Notes: generated by a model from the sequence alone, not told the origin. DNA of 64,000 bases from Pseudoalteromonas sp. MM1 (GCF_030296835.1 NZ_AP027922.1:62001-126000); one strand, 5' to 3'; shown: positions 34,014 through 43,219, numbered from the stretch's first letter. A program made the numbers and translations.

Positions 34014-35225
34014 TTAATGCGATACTTTAATTCGCTCTATTAAATCAGTATTAGCAACCTCGCTGTTTATAGCAAAATCCAGCTGTACGAGTACATCATT
34101 AAAGCCTGACTCAGACATTTTATATTCCCACTTTGCCAAGGCCTCATTAGCTGATTTATCAAAAATTCCTGATGGCTTTGATTGAATTACGCTGATGTTT
34201 TTTGTTCTGCCATTGGCGGCAATATCGTATTTTAATACAACCGAGCCGCTAATGCCTTGCTTAGCTGCTTGGGCAGGGTAGACAGGTTCAATGCGTATTG
34301 TTGGTGAAATATGATCCTCTTTCGTTATTTCAGCTTGGGGCTGTTTTGCAATGGCTAAACCGCTAAGCATGCTTGCCGCTATTAGCAGTAAGCCACCTTT
34401 TGCAAAGCGAGAGTGATTGCCGCTGTACTTTATATTGGTAAGTCGTTGTAACATGGTTTTTTTATCTCCGTAGTGTGAATAAGCCATTAGGCCTGCGGGC
34501 GTTGCTGCCGCGCAGTTAATTAGGGCTTTACTGTATAAAATGTGTTGGTGTGTGGTTTTATTGGCAAGTACCCGTTCATCACAAGTCAGCTCTTGTAGTC
34601 GGCGCATGCTTGCGTAACAAAACCAAGCAAGTGGGTTAAACCAAAGTAAAATAGTGGGTAGCAGCATGAATGCGTTTGTTAAGTTGTCTTTGCGTTTAAT
34701 GTGTACGTTTTCGTGCTCTAAAATAAGCGCCAAAGTGGCTGTATCAAACTGGGTATTATAGTTGCTCGGTAACACTAGTTTACTGTTTAAAATACCCACC
34801 ACCATTGGCGTGGCTACATGTTGGCTGATATAAGTTTTAGCACTTGTAGTAAGTGTATGGTTAAAGTGTGTTAGCTCAGTTAGCTGCAGGCTGTTAACAA
34901 AACGAGTATGTGTAATAAAGCTGGCTATTAATAACCCCGCGGTAATAAGTACATACATAAGTGCCCAGCTAATACCCATTTCATGTGTAAAAGGCTGGTT
35001 AGGGGTAATTAAGTAATGGCTAATATTGCTATTTTGCAGTGGTTTAATCGCATTGGGTAAATTAGCGATAACTAATGCGGCAGGTAGTAACCACGCTAAC
35101 TTGTATATAAAGCGCGCGCCAAGGATTTTTAAACCAAATCGCTCGAGTAAAACAAATCCACAAAACAAAATACTTAATAATAGTTGTTGTTCAATCAACC
35201 AATTAACCCCAGTTTGAATAACCAT
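34014..35225 (-). CDS. BlaR1-like M56 metallopeptidase with C-terminal TonB domain
   Basis: A 403-residue membrane protein. About four helices carry a cytoplasmic zinc peptidase domain with LEHENVHIKRKDN (HExxH) and ELTCDERVL as the third-ligand region. After a final helix (about 280-298) a periplasmic TonB_C-type domain follows (about 305-385; EPVYPAQAAKQGISGSVVLKYDI). Classical BlaR1 carries a penicillin-binding sensor instead, so this is not a standard beta-lactam receptor. It starts nine bases after BlaI, and is expected to cleave or inactivate that repressor in response to an unknown envelope signal. Confidence 0.9.
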   Translation of the reverse strand: MVIQTGVNWLIEQQLLLSILFCGFVLLERFGLKILGARFIYKLAWLLPAALVIANLPNAIKPLQNSNISHYLITPNQPFTHEMGISWALMYVLITAGLLIASFITHTRFVNSLQLTELTHFNHTLTTSAKTYISQHVATPMVVGILNSKLVLPSNYNTQFDTATLALILEHENVHIKRKDNLTNAFMLLPTILLWFNPLAWFCYASMRRLQELTCDERVLANKTTHQHILYSKALINCAAATPAGLMAYSHYGDKKTMLQRLTNIKYSGNHSRFAKGGLLLIAASMLSGLAIAKQPQAEITKEDHISPTIRIEPVYPAQAAKQGISGSVVLKYDIAANGRTKNISVIQSKPSGIFDKSANEALAKWEYKMSESGFNDVLVQLDFAINSEVANTDLIERIKVSH

Positions 35226-35234
35226 GTTAATTCC

Positions 35235-35609
35235 TTACTTTTGGTTTTTTTCCCAGTCATCAATGACTTTTTTAAGCTCATTTATATCTTGCTGAGAAAG
35301 CTGCTCCGATTTAGCAAAACCGCTTACCAGCGGCGCTATACGGCCACTAAAAAAACGCTCAATAAAGTTTTGGCTCTCTTTTAAGGTGTAGTCGGCGCGT
35401 TCCATACAAGGGGTATAAATATATTGGCGACCGTCCTTTTCAAACGACAGAGCACCTTTTTTAACTAATCGACCCAGTAAGGTTTTAATGGTTTTTTCGT
35501 GCCATTGTTTGTCACCGCTTAAGCGCTCAATTATTTGGCTGGCGGTTGCTGGGTAATTAATCCAAAGTGCGTCAAGTACTTCAAATTCTGCTTTTGATAA
35601 CTCAATCAT
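35235..35609 (-). CDS. BlaI/MecI/CopY-family repressor
   Basis: A 124-residue winged-helix repressor: ELSKAEFEVLDALWINYPATASQIIERL, KTIKTLLGRLVKKGALSFEKDGRQYIYTP and a C-terminal dimerisation helix region. BlaI proteins bind TACA-N2-TGTA palindromes as dimers and are released by proteolysis by their M56 partner, here encoded nine bases downstream. Two such palindromes lie directly upstream (35619-35654), so the pair is autoregulated. Confidence 0.94.
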   Translation of the reverse strand: MIELSKAEFEVLDALWINYPATASQIIERLSGDKQWHEKTIKTLLGRLVKKGALSFEKDGRQYIYTPCMERADYTLKESQNFIERFFSGRIAPLVSGFAKSEQLSQQDINELKKVIDDWEKNQK

Positions 35610-35618
35610 TTTATTGCC

Positions 35619-35654
35619 TACAAATGTAATCTTTAATTTAAGACTACACCTGTA
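35619..35654 (-). promoter_or_regulatory. Two BlaI-type operators upstream of the repressor gene
   Basis: TACAAATGTA (35619-35628) and TACACCTGTA (35645-35654), 26 bp apart centre to centre, both with CTACA...TGTAATCT flanks. This is the TACA-N2-TGTA core recognised by BlaI/MecI proteins. The first box starts ten bases before the blaI-type start codon, so binding would block initiation. Confidence 0.85.
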
Positions 35655-35708
35655 ATCTATTTTTGCAAGGGTATTTTTTAACTTTTTTGTGCGCTATTTA
35701 AACGAAGG

Positions 35709-36401
35709 TTAGGTTTTTGAAATATCAGTTTTATTGATTTGTATATATTGGTTTTCAGGGAGATTTAGTTTTGAGAGGGCGAGTTCGCTAAATTGCACTC
35801 TAAATAAATCAATTACTTTAAAGCCGCAGTAATGCGCCATTTTACGTATTTGCCTGTTAAGCCCTTGCTTTAAAATAATACTAAACTGGTTGTCAGCTAT
35901 TTTTGTTACTTCACAGGGTAAGGTTACTTGCTTATCAACAGGGACGCCTGCGGCCATTTTTTCACAAAACGCGTTATTAATCGGTTTATCTACCGTGACT
36001 AAATAATGTTTAGGCTGGTGGAAGTCAGGGTGAATAAGTTGATTACAAAAATCACCGTCGTTGGTCAAAATAAGCAAGCCCCGCGAGTCTTTATCTAATC
36101 GGCCAATAGGATAAACACGAGTAAATGTAGGTAAATAGTGAATAAGACTCGTAGGGTCATTTTTATTTAATTTACAGTCAATACCCACAGGTTTGTGATA
36201 TGCAAAATAAACTAAGTCGGCCGCGCCTTTAACTACTTGGCCTTTAACTATTACGTCGTCTTTCTCATCAACGTGATCAATATGATTAGCAGGGCGTTTA
36301 TTTACCGTTACTACCCCTTCATCTATTAAGCGCGATGCTTGTTTTCGAGAGCACACACCAGCGTGAGCAATGTATTTAGCGAGTCGGATTTTTGTGCTCA
36401 T
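35709..36401 (-). CDS. rluF: 23S rRNA pseudouridine synthase, RluF-type
   Basis: A 230-residue RNA-modifying enzyme: N-terminal S4 domain (about 5-50; IRLAKYIAHAGVCSRKQASRLIDEG) and RsuA-type catalytic domain with the Asp in IGRLDKDSRGLL and GLNRQIRKMAHYCGFKV near the end. These sequences fit RluF (U2604 of 23S rRNA; U2605-type RluB is less likely). It is shorter than E. coli RluF, which has a long C-terminal tail. Single gene. Confidence 0.85.
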   Translation of the reverse strand: MSTKIRLAKYIAHAGVCSRKQASRLIDEGVVTVNKRPANHIDHVDEKDDVIVKGQVVKGAADLVYFAYHKPVGIDCKLNKNDPTSLIHYLPTFTRVYPIGRLDKDSRGLLILTNDGDFCNQLIHPDFHQPKHYLVTVDKPINNAFCEKMAAGVPVDKQVTLPCEVTKIADNQFSIILKQGLNRQIRKMAHYCGFKVIDLFRVQFSELALSKLNLPENQYIQINKTDISKT

Positions 36402-36492
36402 AACCTGTGATGCCAGCGGCTAATAATAATTTGATCGCGATTATAGCAAAGGTGCGTATCTATAAAGTTACTTTTTATAAAAGGCGATTGTT

Positions 36493-36798
36493 ATGGGTAT
36501 GAGATTTTCTGAGCTAAAAAAACACGAACCATTACAAAAAGTGGTAGCGCACTCTCTTGAAATGGCGCTCTATCAGGTGTCTGTCATTATAAATAACGTA
36601 GAGTATTACGTTACTGAAGAAAATGGTGAGTTTGTAAAAGCGCTCAGCCCGCTGCATATTCAAAAGCGGTTTGAAAAAATAGCCTATGGCGAAATGGTAC
36701 TGCGCCATACTAGTGCATACGATGAAATGTGCGGCCAACCCGAAAAAACTAGCAGTAATCTACTAGAAGTACCTTATGGTAAAAATAATCTTTTTTAA
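36493..36798 (+). CDS. DUF6482-like small protein
   Basis: A 101-residue soluble protein with MALYQVSVIINNVEYYVTEENG and a closing LRHTSAYDEMCGQP, a pattern I recall from the DUF6482 family of marine gammaproteobacteria. No signal peptide, no membrane segment and no known function. Its start is preceded by AAGG. The next plus-strand gene, a GNAT acetyltransferase, follows after 41 bp, so the two may be transcribed together. Confidence 0.75.
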   Translation: MGMRFSELKKHEPLQKVVAHSLEMALYQVSVIINNVEYYVTEENGEFVKALSPLHIQKRFEKIAYGEMVLRHTSAYDEMCGQPEKTSSNLLEVPYGKNNLF

Positions 36799-36839
36799 TT
36801 AAGTTTGTTTGTTAGTATTCGCTTTTTAAGAAGTACAAA

Positions 36840-37247
36840 ATGTACCAATTACAAGCCGATCACACTGATGCATTAAACTCAGCATTGCGTAATAAAATAG
36901 TTGAATTTAACGCGCAGCACTTTGATGCGCCTAAAGTGCCATTAGGCTATAAATTTGTAGATGAAAAAGGCAGCTTAATTGCGGGCGTGAGTGGTTATGT
37001 GTTTGGTAATTGGCTAATGATTAACTGGCTTTGGTGTAGCGATACCGCGCGGGGCAAGGGGTTAGCAGGCAAGCTTTTAAATGCACTTGAGCTTGCCGCT
37101 ATTGAGCGCGGCGCTAATACCGCACAGCTTGATACGCTTGATTTTCAGGCCAAGCCATTTTATGAAAAACGCGGATACGTGGTTAAGTATCAGCTAAACA
37201 ACTATCCGCGCTCTGGTACGCGTTACTTTATGGAAAAAACGCTTTAA
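36840..37247 (+). CDS. GNAT-family N-acetyltransferase
   Basis: A 135-residue acetyltransferase with the GNAT elements LMINWLWCSDTARGKGLAGKLLNALE (acetyl-CoA loop R-G-K-G-L-A) and TAQLDTLDFQAKPFYEKRGY. Substrate unknown. It is convergent with the frameshifted hopJ gene, with 15 bp between them and no distinct terminator seen. Confidence 0.88.
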   Translation: MYQLQADHTDALNSALRNKIVEFNAQHFDAPKVPLGYKFVDEKGSLIAGVSGYVFGNWLMINWLWCSDTARGKGLAGKLLNALELAAIERGANTAQLDTLDFQAKPFYEKRGYVVKYQLNNYPRSGTRYFMEKTL

Positions 37248-37262
37248 TTTAGCAGTTTAGTG

Positions 37263-37617
37263 CTATTTCGCTTTTAATGGCTCGCCTTCAAAAGTAACGC
37301 CTAAAAATGGAGTGGCCTCTGGTGCTAACATAAACGTGCGAATGTTCATGTGATCATCGCCCTTAGGGTTTTGTAGTACGTCTTCGTGGTAATACTTCAA
37401 AGCAATTTAATGTATTGTGTTTACTTAAATCGTTTAATTTGGCAAATGCAAAAATTTTGCAAGACCCGTTGTTTTCATTTGTAGAGCTAAGTAACCCGTG
37501 GTTATTAAATCCACACGGGGTAAAATCGTAATTAGCCTCTATCACCGCCATGGTGTCGTTAAACTGTATGCTTTTAGGGTTGACTGCAAGTTGCTGTAAA
37601 AAATCGTTTAATAACAT
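37263..37617 (-). pseudogene. HopJ-family gene with a frameshift
   Basis: From the ATG at 37617 the first 72 residues are HopJ-like (FNDTMAVIEANYDFTPCGF, SCKIFAFAKLN), then the frame ends in a foreign RRRTTKP. In another frame the expected continuation starts directly: KYYHEDVLQNPKGDDHMNIR, then FMLAPEATPFLGVTFEGEPL and a stop at 37263. The switch falls at about 37398, after TGC TTT; one G where GG plus a base is expected implies a two-base loss or a one-base gain. HopJ-type proteins are conserved in marine gammaproteobacteria as small soluble proteins, despite the effector name. It ends the long lptM-to-hopJ run. A sequencing error is possible. Confidence 0.85.
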
Positions 37618-37652
37618 GTTTGTCCTTTTCTAACAGAAGATTAAAGAGAAAG

Positions 37653-38954
37653 TTAATAGTCGTTGCTTGTCAGCTCTGCACTTAAAAGCTTCCCGTCATA
37701 AATATAAAAATAACCATCCCAGTGTTCAGAAGTAAACTCTGCTGAGTCAAAAAACTCGTCGTAATCGCCTAACTTAGCAAGGTTTGAAACGGGGTCGTTG
37801 TAATTTATGCCTGTTAGGCTCCACTGTTTACTTTGGTTAATATAGCCAGCTAATGCAGCGAGTTTAATATTTGCGGTTGAAAAGGGCTCTACAAGCTTTA
37901 ATTTAGAAATGTAGCCGTTACCTTCATATATAAACTCATAACAAGGAGTAATAATTATATTGTCATGATCTTCATTAACCACTTTAAGCGTTTTACTATT
38001 TTTGTGTTTTTTTAAGTATTCATCGGCCAACATGGAGCCGCTATAGCATTGGGTAGTGTTCTCTATGTTCTTAATTATCTCGCCGTGAGATATACCGACA
38101 ACTCTTTGCTCTGACTTGTCAATTGACACTTTATAAGATGCAGTTTCTATTTCATCAAAACTGTTTTTTAAATTATTTATAGCCTGCTGAGTTAAATTTG
38201 TATCAAGAGAAATAATCTGCTCTGTGCCGGTACTTATATGTAGCTTTTCATTTGCCAGTGAAAGCTCATTATTTATCACCATAGGTAGTAGCATTTCATG
38301 GAACTGATAACCTATAAATACATTGTTTTTAAAGTGAAAAGCATGATTTCTTCCATATACAAGTATTGCATTATTTTTATCGCTTAGCGATAAACTAGCA
38401 AGCCCAAGAGTCGCTAATACTTGCTCATAGCTAATGCCAAATTGAAGTCCAAAAAAGTTGGTTGGAGAGATAAGGGGGTTATTAAATTGAGTAAACTTAG
38501 GGGAGTTGTTTATGTCTAAAGTGACTTCAATTGCATTTCCCTCAATGGTAGTTGATAAACTGCGTTTGTGCTCTCCTGAAATAAATAGCTCGCTAGTCAT
38601 AGCGACTTGCTGATTACAGTTTTTAGAAGGGGTGAGCTTAATAAGGTAGTGTAATTTTTTTTGGGCTCTACTTATTGTAGGATTTTCAGCAGAGTGGCTG
38701 CTTTGGGTAGTAAAGCGTTCCTCTACATATAGTTGATCATGCTGTTGTTGATACTGTGCGGTATAGTTATTAAGTGCTTTTTGTCTAAGGTTTTGTCTTT
38801 TTCTTTGATGGTTATCTAAATCTCTCAGTGTAGCGTTAAGGCTTATTTCTATTTCGGGTGAGATAGCCTCACAACTTTCGTCTTTTACAAAATAATTTGT
38901 TGCTTGAGCAGTACATTGCCAAAAACAAAGTAGTGTAAATAGTAGAGTACGCAT
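37653..38954 (-). CDS. Exported protein of unknown function
   Basis: I do not recognise this 433-residue protein. It has a Sec signal peptide (about 1-18, AQA/TN) and no other membrane helix, so it is probably periplasmic. There are few cysteines (C28, one in SKNCNQQ, one in TQCYSG and one in TPCYEF), which could form two disulfides. The sequence is Asn/Lys/Ser-rich, more A/T-rich than its neighbours. It contains FFGLQFGISYEQVLATLGL, a stretch that resembles the recurrent start of small beta-sheet repeats in periplasmic proteins, but this is weak. It follows a retropepsin-like protease gene by 24 bp. Confidence 0.8.
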   Translation of the reverse strand: MRTLLFTLLCFWQCTAQATNYFVKDESCEAISPEIEISLNATLRDLDNHQRKRQNLRQKALNNYTAQYQQQHDQLYVEERFTTQSSHSAENPTISRAQKKLHYLIKLTPSKNCNQQVAMTSELFISGEHKRSLSTTIEGNAIEVTLDINNSPKFTQFNNPLISPTNFFGLQFGISYEQVLATLGLASLSLSDKNNAILVYGRNHAFHFKNNVFIGYQFHEMLLPMVINNELSLANEKLHISTGTEQIISLDTNLTQQAINNLKNSFDEIETASYKVSIDKSEQRVVGISHGEIIKNIENTTQCYSGSMLADEYLKKHKNSKTLKVVNEDHDNIIITPCYEFIYEGNGYISKLKLVEPFSTANIKLAALAGYINQSKQWSLTGINYNDPVSNLAKLGDYDEFFDSAEFTSEHWDGYFYIYDGKLLSAELTSNDY

Positions 38955-38978
38955 AAACTTCCTTTTATTATTTTTTGT

Positions 38979-40079
38979 TTATTTAGCACTCAACTCTAAC
39001 TCATCTGTTTTTTGATTAATATTAAATTTATATCTAGATAAAAAATTCATCCCTAATAAGCCTTGGCCGCGGATGTTTTCAATACTGAGCACTTCAAAAC
39101 CGTAAATAATTTGCATCCCTACTTTAAAAGACTCAACTTGGTAGCGTTTTACACTAATTTGCCCATTCGCCGTGTTTACGGTTACATCGCCTAAATAAAG
39201 CGGTCTGGGTGAAAGCTGGTCGATTACGTCGCTTGAGAGCGAGGTAACACTTGCGCCAGTATCTAGCATTAGTTCTGCTTGGATTGATTCATTTATCTCG
39301 GCGTTAATTATGTAATGTGCGCCGTAGGGGGTAAGCGCAATAAAGTCATCTTGTGACTGAGCTTTATATATCATTGCTTGTAAATCAGCGACTTCGTTTT
39401 GTAGAGGGTGATTTGATGGCATCCGCTCAATAGTTGTTAAGGCGCTAATAAAGTCTTCGAGTTGATAATAAGCATGAGCGAGTGCGTATAAAAAATGACT
39501 ATTGTCGTTTTGATAATCGAGCCAAATTTGAGTTTGTTCAATAATTGTTTGCCAGTTTTGTTGCTCACTTAAACTATGAAGCTCGTTTTTAGTCAAATTT
39601 TCTAACCGCGCATTTGCAGCGCTTTGCTGTTGCTCACTTAACATTGGGTATAGTTCAAATAAAGCAATAATTGCATTTTGTATTTGCCCACTATTTATTA
39701 AGTAATCTACCTGCAATGTAAGTAGCTCTGTATTGTAAGGGTCCTGATCTAATAGTGTGTTTAATAATGGCTCGCTAAGAAATAAGTTAGTATTTAGCCA
39801 TGTTTTTAATTGCAAGAGCCACGAAGAGTAAAGAGTGCGAGCAAGGGTGGGCGAGTGTTGCTTTAGTTGTTGATACGTATTTAGCGCATCGTCAAATTTG
39901 TGTAGCTTAAATTGCTGTTGAGCTTGATTGAGTAGATTACTTTTTGGCGTTTTAACTAGGTCTGCAGGTTTGGTATTTTGTGCGCTTACCGCAGGCTGTT
40001 TTTCTGGCCACAATAAATAAGCGTTTAGGCTAAGTGAGCCTATTAATAGCAAGGTAATTAGCTTGGTATAATGGCTCAT
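38979..40079 (-). CDS. Membrane-anchored TPR protein with retropepsin-like aspartic protease domain
   Basis: A 366-residue protein with an N-terminal signal anchor (about 7-24), a helical TPR-like region (about 50-240) and a C-terminal single-domain aspartic protease (about 255-362). The active-site motif is AELMLDTGASVTSLS (D-T-G), and the second half has VKRYQVESFKVG and GLLGMNFLSRYKFNI, as in clan AA proteases (TIGR02281 type). Such enzymes work as dimers, here probably in the periplasm. It lies 24 bp after a HAD phosphatase gene and 24 bp before an exported protein of unknown function, a possible substrate or partner. Confidence 0.87.
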   Translation of the reverse strand: MSHYTKLITLLLIGSLSLNAYLLWPEKQPAVSAQNTKPADLVKTPKSNLLNQAQQQFKLHKFDDALNTYQQLKQHSPTLARTLYSSWLLQLKTWLNTNLFLSEPLLNTLLDQDPYNTELLTLQVDYLINSGQIQNAIIALFELYPMLSEQQQSAANARLENLTKNELHSLSEQQNWQTIIEQTQIWLDYQNDNSHFLYALAHAYYQLEDFISALTTIERMPSNHPLQNEVADLQAMIYKAQSQDDFIALTPYGAHYIINAEINESIQAELMLDTGASVTSLSSDVIDQLSPRPLYLGDVTVNTANGQISVKRYQVESFKVGMQIIYGFEVLSIENIRGQGLLGMNFLSRYKFNINQKTDELELSAK

Positions 40080-40103
40080 TGTAACCTCTTAGTTGTATTT
40101 CGG

Positions 40104-40811
40104 CTATTTGATAAAGTGCGCTAAGGCGTGAATATTCGCAATTTCAACATCGGCAAGACCTTTGTAGTTGTAATTCGCGCCTTGGTCGTTTAACCAAACC
40201 GATTGGCAGCCTGCATTATTAGCGCCTTGTACGTCGGTATCTAGGCTATCGCCAATGTGTAAAATTTCACTTTTAGCCACGTTTAAGTGCGCGGCGGCTT
40301 TATCAAACAGTGTACCGTGGGGCTTGGCTTTACCGTGCATACCGGCTTGTAATACTAGCGCAAATTTATCGCGTAAGTTAAAGCGCTCAATTTCAACATT
40401 GCCATTGGTTATTGCAATCAGCGTAAAGTGCTGGGCTAAGTTATCTAGCAGCTTTAGTACGTCGTCGGTTACCACTATTTTACTGCGGGCATCGGCAAAG
40501 GCGTTATAGGCTGCATCGGCATGATGCTGTACTTCTTGATCACTTAAATCTAGCTTTGAAAGGGCTAAGCGAAGCGTATGTTGGCGCCATTTAGTTACAT
40601 TATCAGCAAGCTCTGGTAGCTGTAATACGGCCTCGTTGCGACATTGTTGCCAGTATTTCGGGCCTTTTTGTAAGTAGCTGGGTAGCGCGTTTAAATAATC
40701 TTGCTGGGCTTTAACTGCGGCTTTTATTATTGGGTGGTTGTTATATAGGGTGTCGTCTAAATCAAAGCTCATTATTGAGAAAGGGCGAGGAGCACGATTA
40801 AATCGGATCAT
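40104..40811 (-). CDS. HAD-IA phosphatase, YigB-like
   Basis: A 235-residue HAD-superfamily phosphatase with motif I FDLDDTLYNN, motif II ITNGN, motif III lysine in GMHGKAKPHG and motif IV HIGDSLDTDVQGA. The order next to xerC (xerC-yigB in E. coli) and the sequence fit YigB, which removes phosphate from 5-amino-6-(5-phospho-D-ribitylamino)uracil in riboflavin synthesis, though the family is promiscuous. Ten bases after xerC. Confidence 0.9.
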   Translation of the reverse strand: MIRFNRAPRPFSIMSFDLDDTLYNNHPIIKAAVKAQQDYLNALPSYLQKGPKYWQQCRNEAVLQLPELADNVTKWRQHTLRLALSKLDLSDQEVQHHADAAYNAFADARSKIVVTDDVLKLLDNLAQHFTLIAITNGNVEIERFNLRDKFALVLQAGMHGKAKPHGTLFDKAAAHLNVAKSEILHIGDSLDTDVQGANNAGCQSVWLNDQGANYNYKGLADVEIANIHALAHFIK

Positions 40812-40821
40812 AATTACATTC

Positions 40822-41766
40822 CTAATCGGTTTGTTTTTTAGCGCGCGGATGGGTGTTGTCGTACACCTTGGCTAAATGCTGAAAATCTAAATGCGTATAT
40901 ACTTGCGTAGCCGATAAACTACTGTGCCCCAATAATTCTTGCACAGCGCGTAAGTCACCAGATGATTCTAAAATATGAGAGGCAAACGAGTGGCGTAGTT
41001 TATGCGGGTGCACCTGCGAGCTAATACCTTGTTTTATTCCCCACTCTTGCATACGTAAGCGAACTTGGCGAACCGAAATACGATTTTTTTTACTGCTTAA
41101 AAACACCGCCATTTCATCAGGCTTTGCAAATTGCCCTCGTATATTGAGCCAGTTTTTTAACGCTGTGAGCGCTTTGCGACCCACGGGAATGAGGCGCTCT
41201 TTGCTACCTTTACCTTTGACTAATATTTCGCCATTTGCGGTGTTAATATCGCGTAAGTTGGTGCCAACTAACTCGCTAATGCGCAGCCCAGATGAATACA
41301 TAAGCTCCATCATTGCCTTGTCTCGAATGGCTAATGGGTCGTCATCGTTAATCTCTAGTAGGCTTGCCATCTGATCTACATCGAGATTTTTAGGTAATGG
41401 CTTAGAAAATTTAGGGCCTTTAATGCCTTGTGCCGGGTTATGATAATGCGCGTGCTGAGCAATGTTTTTAGCTTTTAAAAATTTATACAAACTGCGAATG
41501 CAGCTTAATTTTAAACTAATGGTGCGCCCGCTTAGTTGCTTTGTGCGAAGCGCCATGCTGTAGCGGCGAATATGCTCGCCTTGTACGCCAAACCAGTCGT
41601 CACATAATTTACTAAAATACAGGGCGGCAAAATTTAGTTGGCTAACATACTGATTTACAGTGTGCTCTGAGTACTGTCTTTCGTACTTTAAATAGTCACT
41701 AAATAAATGAATGGGTGTACGCCAATGCTCACTTAATTGCTCAGTGTTAGGCGTCTCGTCGCTCAT
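40822..41766 (-). CDS. xerC: Tyrosine recombinase XerC
   Basis: A 314-residue recombinase that acts with XerD at dif to resolve chromosome dimers. The SAM-like N-terminal domain spans about 15-105 and the catalytic domain about 120-305 with Arg in SGLRISELVG, Lys in KGSKERLIPV, HKLRHSFA (His, Arg), LGHSSLSATQVYTHLD (His, catalytic Tyr). It overlaps the DUF484 gene by four bases (ATGA). The gene set lysA-dapF-DUF484-xerC is the standard chromosomal one, so this is XerC and not an integron or phage integrase. Confidence 0.96.
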   Translation of the reverse strand: MSDETPNTEQLSEHWRTPIHLFSDYLKYERQYSEHTVNQYVSQLNFAALYFSKLCDDWFGVQGEHIRRYSMALRTKQLSGRTISLKLSCIRSLYKFLKAKNIAQHAHYHNPAQGIKGPKFSKPLPKNLDVDQMASLLEINDDDPLAIRDKAMMELMYSSGLRISELVGTNLRDINTANGEILVKGKGSKERLIPVGRKALTALKNWLNIRGQFAKPDEMAVFLSSKKNRISVRQVRLRMQEWGIKQGISSQVHPHKLRHSFASHILESSGDLRAVQELLGHSSLSATQVYTHLDFQHLAKVYDNTHPRAKKQTD

Positions 41767-42374
41767 GCCAATTCCAATAGCCTAAGTTGCAATGCATGCA
41801 CAAAATCAAGCACGAATAGGTTATCTTGTGCGGGCTCAAAATGGTTTTCATCATGGCTGCCAAAGGCCAATATAGCGACGGGTTTTTCAGCGCTGCCAAT
41901 TAAGTAAATAGCAGAAGATTGCGTGTTTTCGCAAAATAATAACTCACGCTCTTGTTGATTAACACGTCCTAAGTAGTGCCCAAACTGGCTAAGGCGGTGC
42001 TCAATAAGCTCATCAAAAGTGTTGTTATATTTAACTAACCTACACTCGCTAATGTGTGGGCTGGTACAAATAATATTGCGCAAATTTGCGGCAAGCGTAT
42101 TAAAGTCGTAGTTTGTCCACAGTTGGCGGTGGCATTGGCTAAACAAGCGATACACTAGCTCATTTTGCGCAGCGTGTTGGCTCATACTGTGTATTTGATT
42201 TTTTAACTGAGTATTGTGCTCGCGCAACTGGCGCTGTTGTATATGCACAAGCGAGGTGGCACCGTGCGTTTTGTGGTGTAACTCAAGTTGTGCAAGCAGC
42301 TCTGGCTGCTCTATTAAAAAATTAGGGTAGCGCGCCAAATACTCAGCGACCTGTTCTTTTGTTAGCTCGCTCAT
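41763..42374 (-). CDS. DUF484 family (GAF-like) protein
   Basis: A 203-residue soluble protein with the family start [29 protein letters not shown], a coiled-coil segment (about 42-70) and a GAF-like C-terminal half ending [26 protein letters not shown]. Function unknown, but it is always found between dapF and xerC. It overlaps dapF and xerC by four bases each. Confidence 0.93.
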   Translation of the reverse strand: MSELTKEQVAEYLARYPNFLIEQPELLAQLELHHKTHGATSLVHIQQRQLREHNTQLKNQIHSMSQHAAQNELVYRLFSQCHRQLWTNYDFNTLAANLRNIICTSPHISECRLVKYNNTFDELIEHRLSQFGHYLGRVNQQERELLFCENTQSSAIYLIGSAEKPVAILAFGSHDENHFEPAQDNLFVLDFVHALQLRLLELA

Positions 42375-43201
42375 AAGGCAACTTGCCCATCAAATACATG
42401 CTCGGCTGGGCCGGTCATACGAACAGGGTGACCCTCGCCGCTCCATCGCACTTGTAATGTGCCACCGGGTAAATCAACTTGTACCGTGGTGTTAAGTTTG
42501 CTTTGAATGTGGCCAATGACCATTGCAGCGCAGGCTCCCGTGCCACACGCGAGGGTTTCGCTAACGCCGCGTTCCCACACTCTCAACTTAATATGATCTT
42601 GCGATACCACTTGCATAAAACCAATATTGGCACGATTTGGAAAGCGTTCGTGGTTTTCAAGTAGTGGGCCAAGCACATCAACTTGTGCGGTTGCTATATC
42701 ATCAACTTCTAATACGCAATGCGGGTTACCCATAGACACAGCGCCACTAAATACAGTGTGCTCTTGCGCTCTTATTATATAAGTAAGTTCTCGCTTGCTG
42801 GCTTTGAGCGGGATTTTAGCAGGCTCAAAATTAGGATGGCCCATGTTAACGGTAACTTGGCCGTCTTTTTCTATGTATAGCGTGAGGTTGCCCGACTTAG
42901 TCGAGACACTAATTTTGTGCTTGTTAGTTAAGCCTTTCATACGCACAAAGCGGGCAAAACAGCGTGCGCCATTTCCGCATTGTTCTACTTCATTGCCATC
43001 GGCATTAAATATACGGTAATGGAAGTCGAGATCAGGGGAGTAAGGGGCTTCAACCATAAGTAATTGGTCAAAGCCAATACCAAAGTGGCGAACAGCCAGT
43101 TTTTTGATTTGATCGCGAGACAAAAATACATTTTGTGTAATGTTATCAATTACAACAAAGTCGTTGCCTAAGCCGTGCATTTTGGAAAAATTAACTAACA
43201 T
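42371..43201 (-). CDS. dapF: Diaminopimelate epimerase
   Basis: A 276-residue enzyme that converts LL- to meso-diaminopimelate for lysine and peptidoglycan. The two catalytic cysteines are in EQCGNGARC and ACGTGACA; the start [19 protein letters not shown] is typical. Sixty-odd bases after lysA and overlapping DUF484 downstream. Confidence 0.97.
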   Translation of the reverse strand: MLVNFSKMHGLGNDFVVIDNITQNVFLSRDQIKKLAVRHFGIGFDQLLMVEAPYSPDLDFHYRIFNADGNEVEQCGNGARCFARFVRMKGLTNKHKISVSTKSGNLTLYIEKDGQVTVNMGHPNFEPAKIPLKASKRELTYIIRAQEHTVFSGAVSMGNPHCVLEVDDIATAQVDVLGPLLENHERFPNRANIGFMQVVSQDHIKLRVWERGVSETLACGTGACAAMVIGHIQSKLNTTVQVDLPGGTLQVRWSGEGHPVRMTGPAEHVFDGQVAL

Positions 43202-43219
43202 AGCGCTCTAATTCGGGTT

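Noticed and set aside
27225..35654. A beta-lactam resistance or degradation island (penicillin acylase, MBL fold, BlaI/BlaR)
   Set aside because: The names suggest it, but the acylase and MBL families are broad, the M56 protein has no penicillin-binding domain, and unrelated genes and terminators separate the parts.
37263..37617. HopJ as a type III secreted effector
   Set aside because: No type III secretion genes are seen; HopJ-like proteins are common in free-living marine bacteria and the name is historical.
40822..41766. Integrase of a mobile island
   Set aside because: Gene order with dapF and DUF484 shows it is the chromosomal XerC; no attachment-site repeats or cargo genes around it.
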